64,000 bases of DNA from UBA4742 sp963785815. GTDB lineage: Bacteria; Actinomycetota; Acidimicrobiia; Acidimicrobiales; Acidimicrobilacustridaceae. The notes under the pieces were generated by a model that had not been told where the DNA came from, did no database searches, and saw only the letters and a program-made list of their open reading frames with translations. The stretch lies in the NCBI GenBank assembly GCA_963785815.1, contig CAWAWN010000001.1:496001-560000 (forward strand), read 5' to 3'. Position 1 is the first letter of the stretch. Every line of letters begins with the position of its first letter. Made by a program: the position numbers and the translations under genes. Of this stretch, positions 8,980-15,303 are shown one piece after another.

Positions 8980-10728
8980 TCAGAACTCCCCCAGCGCGCC
9001 GACCCGGATCCGATCGATGAGCAGCACCACCACGGCGGTCACCCCCATGAGCAGCGTGCTCAGGGCCAGGGCCTGGCCCAGCTCGAGCGGGCCCGGTTGG
9101 CCGAGCAGCTGGTAGATGGCCACCGGGACCGTGGGCCGGTCGGCCCGGACCACGAACACCGTGGCCCCGAACTCCCCCAGCGACACGGCGAAGGCGAACC
9201 CGGCCGCCACCACCAGGGCCCGGAAGACGATGGGCAGGTCGACCTCCCGCCACACCCGCCAGGGCGAGGCACCCAGCACGGCCGCGGCCGAGCGGAGGTC
9301 CTGGTCGATCGAGCGCAGCACCGGCGTGACGGTGCGGATCACGAAGGGGATCCCCACCAGGGCCTGGGCGATGGGCACCAGCCACAGCGAGTCGCGCAGA
9401 TCGAACGGTGTGCGGTCCAGGGCGATGAGGAAGCCGAAGCCGATGGTGGCGGCCGAGGTGCCCAGGGGCAGCATGAGGGCGCCGTCGAGCCACCGGAGCG
9501 CGGCCCCGCCGCCCCGCCGGGCGATGGCCCACGAGGCGCAGCCACCCACCCCCAGCGCGATCACCGTGGCCACGAGGGCGAAGCCGAGGGAGTTGAGCAC
9601 CGCCGACCACGGTGACACGAACAGGGCGTTGTCGGTGCGGTTGGTGCCGAGGGCCCGCCAGGCGGCCAGGCCGCTGGCCCCGGCGGTGGTGAACGAGCGC
9701 CAGGCCAGCACGACCAGGGGCAGTCCCAGCAGCAGGGCCATGACGGCCAGGGTGACGGCCACGAAGGTCCACTCCCCTGCCCCGCGGGGCCGGCGGGCCA
9801 CCTCGCCGCGGGCCCGCAGGCCGATGCCCTCGGTCACGGCGCGGCGCTGCTGGAACCGGCCGTACACGACCAGGGCGGCGGTCACGCCGACCAGCTGGAG
9901 GATGGCCAGGGCGGCGGCCACGCCCAGCTGGAGCAGCTGGGTGGTCTGGTCGTAGATCTCCACCTCCAGGGTGCGGGCGTGGATGCCGCCCAGCAGCAGG
10001 ATGACCCCGAACGACGTGAAGCAGAACAGGAAGACGATGGACGCCGAGGCGGCGATGGCCGGCTGGAGCCGGGGCAGGGTCACCTCCCGGAAGGCGTCCA
10101 GACGCGACGCCCCGAGCGTGCGGGCCGCCTCCTCCAGGCTGGGATCGAGGTTGCCCCACAGGCCGCCGACGGTGCGCACCACCACGGCCACGTTGAAGAA
10201 GGCGTGGGCGATCAGGATCAGCCAGATGGTGCCCTGCAGGTCGACGCCGAGCGCCCCGCCCGGTCCCAGCAGCGCCAGGAAGGCGACGCCCACAACCACC
10301 GTGGGCAGCACGAAGGGGACGATCAGCAGCGCCCACAGGATCCGCTTGCCGGGGAAGTCGAACCGGCCGAAGAGGGCGGCCATGGGCAGCGCCACGACCA
10401 GGGTGACCACGGTCGAGGCCGTCGCCTCCCAGAAGGTGAACCAGGCCACCTGGCGTTCGGCGGGGTCCGACAGGACGCGGCCCACCACGCCCAGGTCCCA
10501 GTGGCCGGCGGGGTGCAGGCCGCGACCGACGATGGCCACCACCGGCCATACGAAGAAGACGCCCAGGAAGGCGAGCGGGACCACCACCAGCAACGCCCGT
10601 CCCACGCCGCCGGCCACCCGACGGGGGGCGGGCGCGGCGGGCGGGAGCGGTGTCGGGGACCGGGCCGGACGCGGCGACGAGGCCGGGGCCGGCGCGGTGG
10701 CCGTCAGTGCACCACCACGGCGGTCCAC
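8980..10728 (-). CDS. Thiamine-type ABC importer, duplicated permease (ThiP-like)
   Basis: This 582-aa protein joins two permease domains, each with about six helices and an EAA loop: EEAARTLGASRLDAFREV in the first half and SAAAVLGASPWRVWREV in the second. Fused double permeases are the rule in ThiP and FbpB-type systems. The N-terminus is a long Ala/Pro-rich cytoplasmic segment. The GTG start at 10728 overlaps the end of the substrate-binding protein gene by 25 bp, so the true start may be slightly downstream. It stands between the ThiB-like and ThiQ-like genes on the same strand. Confidence 0.85.
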   Translation of the reverse strand: MDRRGGALTATAPAPASSPRPARSPTPLPPAAPAPRRVAGGVGRALLVVVPLAFLGVFFVWPVVAIVGRGLHPAGHWDLGVVGRVLSDPAERQVAWFTFWEATASTVVTLVVALPMAALFGRFDFPGKRILWALLIVPFVLPTVVVGVAFLALLGPGGALGVDLQGTIWLILIAHAFFNVAVVVRTVGGLWGNLDPSLEEAARTLGASRLDAFREVTLPRLQPAIAASASIVFLFCFTSFGVILLLGGIHARTLEVEIYDQTTQLLQLGVAAALAILQLVGVTAALVVYGRFQQRRAVTEGIGLRARGEVARRPRGAGEWTFVAVTLAVMALLLGLPLVVLAWRSFTTAGASGLAAWRALGTNRTDNALFVSPWSAVLNSLGFALVATVIALGVGGCASWAIARRGGGAALRWLDGALMLPLGTSAATIGFGFLIALDRTPFDLRDSLWLVPIAQALVGIPFVIRTVTPVLRSIDQDLRSAAAVLGASPWRVWREVDLPIVFRALVVAAGFAFAVSLGEFGATVFVVRADRPTVPVAIYQLLGQPGPLELGQALALSTLLMGVTAVVVLLIDRIRVGALGEF

Positions 10729-11867
10729 TGGTCGACCCAGGTCGTGTGGTTGGCCCCCACCTCAGCCGGCGACAGGTGCAGGACGTCGGCCGGTCGGGCC
10801 GTGTACTTGGCGAACAGGGCGGGCACGTGGGCCTGCGGGTTCACGGGCTGCACGTACATCTGGAGCGGGACGTCCTGCTGGAACGGGACCGAGGCCATGA
10901 AGTCCACCAGGGCCCGGGCCGCGGCCAGGTGCTTGGTCCCGGCCAGGATCCCGGCGAACTCGACCTGCTGGTAGCAGCTCGTGTCCACCACGCCGATGGG
11001 CGAGGTGGCGGGCTGGGGCGAGGCGTTGATGACGGCATAGGCCGGATCGGTGGCGTAGGACACCACGATCGGCTTGGTCCCCTTGCCGCCGCCGCCGCTG
11101 AAGGAGGTGTAGAAGGCGGTGTCCCAGCTGTCGGCCACCTGGACGCCGTTGGCCCGCAACGCCTTCCAGTAGGCCTGCCAGCCATCGGTGCCGGCGGTGC
11201 CCTTGGCCGCCACCGTGGCCAGCAGGAAGGCCAGGCCCGGCGTCGAGGTGGCGGGGTTCTCGGTGACCAGCAGTCCGTCGTAGGCAGGCTTGGTCAGGTC
11301 GTCGAGGGTGGCCGGGGGGACCAGGTGGTGGCTGTCGAACCACTTGACGTCGTAGTCGACGCACACGTCCGCCTGGTCGATCGGGGTGACCCGGTGCTGG
11401 GGATCGAGCTGGAGCGCCGCGGGCACGCCGGCGCTGGTCGGCGCCGTGTAGGGGGTGAACAGCTTGGCGTCGAAGGCCGTGGTCAGGGTGTTGTTGTCGA
11501 TCCCGTAGAGCACGTCGCCCTCGGGATCGGACTTGGTCAGCACCGCCTTGTTGACCGCTTCCACGCCGTCCCCGGCCTTCACCACCTGCACCTTGATGCC
11601 GGTGCGGGCCTCGAAGGCGGCCAGCACCGGCTTGGACACCGCGAACGAGTCGGTGGTGAGCAGGCGCACGGTTCCCCCGATGCGCCCGCCCGCTCCGGTC
11701 GTGGGCGGGCTCGAGCTGGAGGTCGTCGAGCCGCAGGCCGCGGCCACCAACACGAGTCCCAGGCCGACGCCCAGGGTCATCCGCCAGCCCGCGCCGCGAC
11801 GACCGCGCCGGTCGCCGGGGGCCTGCGAGGGTCGCGAGGAACGCGAGGAACGCGAGGGGGAGAGCAC
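10704..11867 (-). CDS. Thiamine ABC transporter substrate-binding lipoprotein (ThiB-like)
   Basis: This 387-aa protein has a basic N-terminus, a hydrophobic stretch and a lipobox (VAAACGS, Cys45), then a Ser/Thr linker and a periplasmic-binding fold of the iron/thiamine type. The segments VRLLTTDSFAVSK, GDVLYGIDNNTL and VVSYATDPAY match what is expected of ThiB/TbpA proteins. The GTG start at 11867 is one base after the stop of the pyrophosphokinase gene. An ATG at 11780, directly before the hydrophobic core, is an alternative. Three 9-bp tandem repeats lie in its Arg/Ser-rich leader (11833-11859). Confidence 0.85.
   Translation of the reverse strand: MLSPSRSSRSSRPSQAPGDRRGRRGAGWRMTLGVGLGLVLVAAACGSTTSSSSPPTTGAGGRIGGTVRLLTTDSFAVSKPVLAAFEARTGIKVQVVKAGDGVEAVNKAVLTKSDPEGDVLYGIDNNTLTTAFDAKLFTPYTAPTSAGVPAALQLDPQHRVTPIDQADVCVDYDVKWFDSHHLVPPATLDDLTKPAYDGLLVTENPATSTPGLAFLLATVAAKGTAGTDGWQAYWKALRANGVQVADSWDTAFYTSFSGGGGKGTKPIVVSYATDPAYAVINASPQPATSPIGVVDTSCYQQVEFAGILAGTKHLAAARALVDFMASVPFQQDVPLQMYVQPVNPQAHVPALFAKYTARPADVLHLSPAEVGANHTTWVDQWTAVVVH
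11833..11859. repeat. Three tandem copies of a 9-bp unit
   Basis: The unit cgcgaggaa occurs twice perfectly and once with two changes (cgcgagggg). It falls inside the presumed leader of the ThiB-like gene and encodes SSRSSR-like residues. It is a likely slippage site and has no known function. Confidence 0.6.
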
Positions 11868-11868
11868 G

Positions 11869-12570
11869 TCAGCCTGCTTTCTGTCGGGGGGTCGGCTCGG
11901 GACCGGGGAAGATGGCCAGCACGACGCCGGCCTCCACCTCGATCGAGACGTGGTCGTCGAGCACCTCGTTGCTCACGCCCCGGGTCGAGGCCGGGTGCAG
12001 GGTCTCGCCCAGCAGCGGGTAGCGCAGGCCGTGGGTGGTGATGCCGCGGGCCGGGCCACCGATGGGCAGCAGCGTCAGCAGCTCGCCCACCTCGGCCTCG
12101 GCCACCAGGTGGTCCCGCACCACGAAGACCCGCGCCGGGCCCACCTGGGCGGAGATCCGGATGTGGGCGTAGGCATCGTCGGTCAGGGCCAGCAGGCCGC
12201 CCAGGAGGTGGTCGAGGCGCCCACCGGCGCCCCCGGCCACCACGATCTCCCGGGGGCCGGTGGCCGCGGCGACGGCCAGGGCCAGGGCCAGGTCGGTGTC
12301 GTCCTTGGCCCCCGGGTGGCGCTCGATGCGGGTGCCGGCGGCCTCCGCCCGGGCCAGGGCGGCCGGATCCACGGAGTCGAAGTCGCCCACGGCCACGTCG
12401 ATGGGCCAGCCGTGGGCCTGGGCCAGCTCGACCCCGGAGTCGGCCGCCACCACGAACGCGCCCGGCACGACCCGGGCCATGGCGTCGGAGGTCGGGGGAT
12501 CCCCGCCCACGAACACCACGACCCGCCCAGGGTCGGGCACGGGTTCGAGGTCAGCCTCGGGGTCGGCCAT
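11869..12570 (-). CDS. Thiamine pyrophosphokinase
   Basis: This 233-aa enzyme transfers pyrophosphate from ATP to thiamine. The family motifs are present in order: AADSG (42-46), GDFDS (62-66), KDDTDLA (89-95) and GGRLDH (116-121), with the C-terminal beta domain carrying the THGLRYPL and SNEV segments seen in TPK. The ATG at 12570 is preferred over an in-frame ATG at 12645, because the latter lies inside the conserved core of the TPP riboswitch. It is the first gene of the thiamine uptake operon, so imported thiamine would be converted directly to TPP, which then shuts the operon down. Confidence 0.9.
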   Translation of the reverse strand: MADPEADLEPVPDPGRVVVFVGGDPPTSDAMARVVPGAFVVAADSGVELAQAHGWPIDVAVGDFDSVDPAALARAEAAGTRIERHPGAKDDTDLALALAVAAATGPREIVVAGGAGGRLDHLLGGLLALTDDAYAHIRISAQVGPARVFVVRDHLVAEAEVGELLTLLPIGGPARGITTHGLRYPLLGETLHPASTRGVSNEVLDDHVSIEVEAGVVLAIFPGPEPTPRQKAG

Positions 12571-12624
12571 GCGAGCTCTGCCATCGGTCGGTCGGACGGG
12601 ACGCGAACACGGCTCAGCCGGAAG

Positions 12625-12720
12625 ATGATCTCCCTGCGCCGGCATTACCCGGATCAGGTCGTAACGGTCGGAGGTGCGATCCTCCCTCTCAGCCCATCAG
12701 GTCCGGGCTCCCGTGTTCAC
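12625..12720 (-). promoter_or_regulatory. TPP riboswitch (THI element)
   Basis: Read on the minus strand, the conserved THI-box blocks occur in the right order: CUGAGA (12692-12687), ACCUGA (12659-12654), GGGUAAUGCC (12650-12641) and GCAGGGA (12637-12631). A variable P3-type hairpin lies between the first two. It is 55-60 nt upstream of the pyrophosphokinase start. An 8-nt sequence at the 5' edge (12718-12711, GAACACGG) is exactly complementary to 12612-12605 downstream of the aptamer, giving a candidate switching helix. Control of the whole thiamine operon by TPP is expected. Confidence 0.95.
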
Positions 12721-12749
12721 CCCCGACCCTACACCACCGCACCCCACCC

Positions 12750-12786
12750 AAATTGGGCATCTTTGGCTGAGCCGTTTCGCGCGTTT
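12750..12786. repeat. Left arm of 37-bp inverted repeat around the AbiEi/DUF559 gene
   Basis: The 37 bases here match the reverse complement of 13777-13813 at 34 positions. The arm begins aaattgggcatctttggct and is much richer in A+T than the surroundings. It lies between the TPP riboswitch and the gene. Such arms could be terminal inverted repeats of a mobile cassette or a pair of dispersed palindromic elements. No target-site duplication was seen next to them. Confidence 0.8.
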
Positions 12787-12818
12787 CGCCACTCAGTATC
12801 CGGGGTATTCCACCGACT

Positions 12819-12847
12819 TTGCTTCGTGTCAGTATTTTTCGTATGAT
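12819..12847 (+). promoter_or_regulatory. Sigma70-type promoter, probably giving a leaderless mRNA
   Basis: A -35 box TTGCTT (12819-12824) and a -10 box TATGAT (12842-12847) are separated by 17 bp. The ATG of the AbiEi/DUF559 gene is at 12856, 8 bp after the -10 box, where transcription should begin. No ribosome binding site fits in between, so translation is probably leaderless. Confidence 0.65.
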
Positions 12848-12855
12848 TACATTCC

Positions 12856-13776
12856 ATGTCGGATCGCGAGGGTGAGATCGCAGTCGGGCAACTCGGGCTC
12901 ATCACCCGCGCCCAGGCCCGCCAGCTCGGCCTGGGTGAGGTGACGGTGCGAAACCGCCTTCGCAGCGGTCGCTGGATCCGCCAGCAGTGCGGCGTCTACG
13001 CCATCGCGGGCGCCCCCGACAGCGAGGACCGTCAGCTGCTGGCCGCCACCCTTTCGGCGGGGCCAGTCGCGGCGGCCTCCCACCGATCGGCCGCGCGCCG
13101 ATGGGGGCAGACCCGGTTGGCAGCGAGCCAGCCGGAGATCTCGGTCGATCGGGAGCGAGGGCTCGGCATGGGAGGCGTCACCGTCCACCGGTCGCGGGAC
13201 CTGCATCCGGATCACATCACCTGCCTCGGAGCACTTCCGGTCACGACCCCGGCGCGCACGCTGGTCGATCTCGGGCAGGTGTGCCCCTGGTACGTCGTCC
13301 GGGACCTGCTCGAGGTCCTGATCGCCCGGCACACCATCACCATCGACCAGGCGCACGCTGCGCTCGCCCTCCACTCCCGCCGTGGCCGACGAGGCTGCGG
13401 TGCGCTGCGACGGGTGCTCGACGAGCGGGCCCTGCTCGACCGGCCGACCGAGAGCGTCTTGGAAGCCGCCTTCGCCGACCTGTGCCACGCCCATGGGCTC
13501 CCGGTGCCGGCCTTCCAGTTCGAGGTGCAGATCGACGGCACGAGCCGCTTCCTCGACTTCGCGTACCCGGAGCTTCTCCTGGCCATCGAGCTCGACGGCT
13601 TCGAGTTCCACGCCACGGCCGCCGGGTTCACGGCCGACCGCGTGCGTGGCAACCAGCTCGCGCTCCTAGGGTGGACCGTCCTCCACTTCACCTGGCAGCA
13701 GGTCATCCACCAGCCGGAGCAGGTGGCCAGGACCATCAGGCGGGCACTCGTCGAGTCAGCCCGAAATCGCGGGTGA
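12856..13776 (+). CDS. AbiEi-like winged-helix protein with C-terminal DUF559 nuclease-like domain
   Basis: This 306-aa protein has an N-terminal helix-turn-helix (about 10-50: LITRAQARQLGLGEVTVRNR) of the AbiEi antitoxin type, a middle part typical of these proteins, and a C-terminal DUF559/Vsr-like domain (about 200-300). The nuclease-type acidic residues are visible (E203, D234, and E245 with D247 in AIELDG). No AbiEii toxin gene is adjacent, so this is not a classical two-gene AbiE pair. The stop codon is immediately followed by the right arm of the inverted repeat, and the promoter region is A+T-rich. Both suggest acquisition by transfer. Activity as a nuclease or repressor is unproven. 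Confidence 0.85.
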   Translation: MSDREGEIAVGQLGLITRAQARQLGLGEVTVRNRLRSGRWIRQQCGVYAIAGAPDSEDRQLLAATLSAGPVAAASHRSAARRWGQTRLAASQPEISVDRERGLGMGGVTVHRSRDLHPDHITCLGALPVTTPARTLVDLGQVCPWYVVRDLLEVLIARHTITIDQAHAALALHSRRGRRGCGALRRVLDERALLDRPTESVLEAAFADLCHAHGLPVPAFQFEVQIDGTSRFLDFAYPELLLAIELDGFEFHATAAGFTADRVRGNQLALLGWTVLHFTWQQVIHQPEQVARTIRRALVESARNRG

Positions 13777-13813
13777 AAATGCGCGAATCGGCCCAGCCAA
13801 AGATGCCCAATTT
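13777..13813. repeat. Right arm of 37-bp inverted repeat around the AbiEi/DUF559 gene
   Basis: This is the partner of 12750-12786 in inverted orientation, with three mismatches. It begins on the base after the TGA of the AbiEi/DUF559 gene and ends 9 bp before the stop of the convergent acyl-CoA dehydrogenase gene. The outer edges of both arms are the identical aaattgggcat end. Confidence 0.8.
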
Positions 13814-13822
13814 CCGAGGGGG

Positions 13823-15061
13823 TCAGGCGCGGAGGAGGTCCTTGGCGATGGCGATGACCTGCTGCTCGTCGGTGCCGGCGTAGATCTGGAGCACCTTGGC
13901 GTCGCGGGCCAGCTGCTCGACGTGGAACTCGGCCATGTAGCCGTTGCCCCCGAACACCTGCACGGCCTCCAGGGCCACCTCCATGGCGGCCTGGGCGCTG
14001 TAGAGCTTCATGGCCGACGCCTCGGCCAGGGTCAGGCTCTCCCCCGCGGCCGACATCTCGAGCGTGCGGAACACCAGGTTCTGCACGTTCAACCGGGCCA
14101 CCTCCATCTTGGCCAGCTTCAGCTGGATGAGCTGGAAGTCGCCGATGGGCTGGCCGAACTGCACCCGGTTCTTGGCGTAGTCGACCGACATCTCCAGGCA
14201 CTGCTCGATGATCCCCAACGACATGGCGGCCACGCCGGAGCGCTCGATCTGGAAGGTGGCCTTGGCCCCCTCCCGGCCGCCGGCCGGCACCTCCTCGGTC
14301 TCGCCGATCAGGCGGTCGCGCCCCACCCGCACATCGGTCAGGAACAGCTCGCCGGTGGGTGAGCTGTGCATGCCCATCTTGCGCAGCGGCTTGGACTGCT
14401 CGAGCCCCGGCATCCCCTTGTCGAGCACGAAGCTGAGGATCTTGCGCTCCGCCGGGGGGTTGCCCTCGTCCAGCTTGCAGATGAACACGATGGTGTCGGC
14501 GTAGGGACCGTTGGTGATGAAGGTCTTCGAGCCGTTGAGCAGGTACTCGTCACCGTCGCGCCGGGCCACCGACAGCATGGAGCCGAAGGCGTCCGAGCCC
14601 GAGTTGGGCTCGGTGATGGCCCAGGCCCCGATCTTGTCGAGGGTGAGCAGGTCCGGCACCCACCGCTCCTTCTGGGCGACGGTGCCCCGACTGTTGATGG
14701 CCGCCGAGGTCAACCCCATCGACACGCCCATGGCGGTGACCATGCCCGGGCACCAACGGCACAGCTCGATGATGGGGATGAGGGTCAGCGAGCCGTCGCC
14801 GCCCCCTTCGCGCGCCTCGCGCTCGGGCGGGGCCTCACCCCGGTCCACCGCCTCGGCCGCCGCCTTCTCGCGCTCGATCTGGCGCGCGAAGCGGTCGCGG
14901 GCCATCTGGTCCATCCCGAAGGTGGCGAACAGCTTGCGCAACACGTCATAGGGCGGCGTGTCGCCGTGCTCGAACTCCTCGACGTTGGGACGGATCTCGG
15001 CATCGATGAACTGGCGCACGGCATCGCGCACCATGATCTGCTCATCGCTCCAGCGGTACAT
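13823..15061 (-). CDS. Acyl-CoA dehydrogenase family protein
   Basis: This 412-aa flavoenzyme would oxidise an acyl-CoA at the alpha-beta bond. It shows the FAD-binding AITEPNSGSDAFG (148-160), GSKTFITNG (177-185) and the C-terminal QVFGGNGYMAEFHVEQLARD. The glutamate usually found before GT (IYEGT) is Ala395 here (IYAGT). E273 in QIERSG lies where isovaleryl-/long-chain-type enzymes keep their catalytic base, so activity is plausible. A charged insertion of about 35 residues (57-92) separates the first helices. The physiological substrate is unknown. The gene stands alone between the DUF559 cassette and a 242-bp divergent gap. Confidence 0.88.
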   Translation of the reverse strand: MYRWSDEQIMVRDAVRQFIDAEIRPNVEEFEHGDTPPYDVLRKLFATFGMDQMARDRFARQIEREKAAAEAVDRGEAPPEREAREGGGDGSLTLIPIIELCRWCPGMVTAMGVSMGLTSAAINSRGTVAQKERWVPDLLTLDKIGAWAITEPNSGSDAFGSMLSVARRDGDEYLLNGSKTFITNGPYADTIVFICKLDEGNPPAERKILSFVLDKGMPGLEQSKPLRKMGMHSSPTGELFLTDVRVGRDRLIGETEEVPAGGREGAKATFQIERSGVAAMSLGIIEQCLEMSVDYAKNRVQFGQPIGDFQLIQLKLAKMEVARLNVQNLVFRTLEMSAAGESLTLAEASAMKLYSAQAAMEVALEAVQVFGGNGYMAEFHVEQLARDAKVLQIYAGTDEQQVIAIAKDLLRA

Positions 15062-15303
15062 GGTCGCTCCCCTCGGTGGTCACGGACGGTCGCCGGACCA
15101 GGTGCCGCACCCCCTACGGGTCGCCCCACGAGCGGTGCGGCGGCAGGCCGGACGGGTGGCGATGGCGGTCGCGCCACCTCCCCTAGACTCTCGCAGCCAC
15201 CACAACCTAACCGCCGGGCTCCCGCGGGCCGCACGGCGCCGCGACCGGGCCTACGGGGCCGCCGACCGAGGACGATCATGGGCGAACGCAAGCGAGCACG
15301 CGG

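Noticed and set aside
8980..11867. Iron importer instead of thiamine importer
   Set aside because: The permease and ATPase types overlap between both, but the riboswitch, the pyrophosphokinase and the YGIDNN-type binding protein favour thiamine.
12643..12645. ATG as start of thiamine pyrophosphokinase
   Set aside because: It lies in the conserved GUAAUGCC block of the TPP riboswitch. The ATG at 12570 fits the family length.
12856..13776. Two-gene AbiE toxin-antitoxin system
   Set aside because: No AbiEii nucleotidyltransferase toxin is present on either side.
15104..15141. GCCGCACC...GGTGCGGC hairpin in the gap before the first acyltransferase as a riboswitch
   Set aside because: An 8-bp stem with a 22-nt loop is visible, but no known riboswitch core. 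It may be chance in such G+C-rich DNA.
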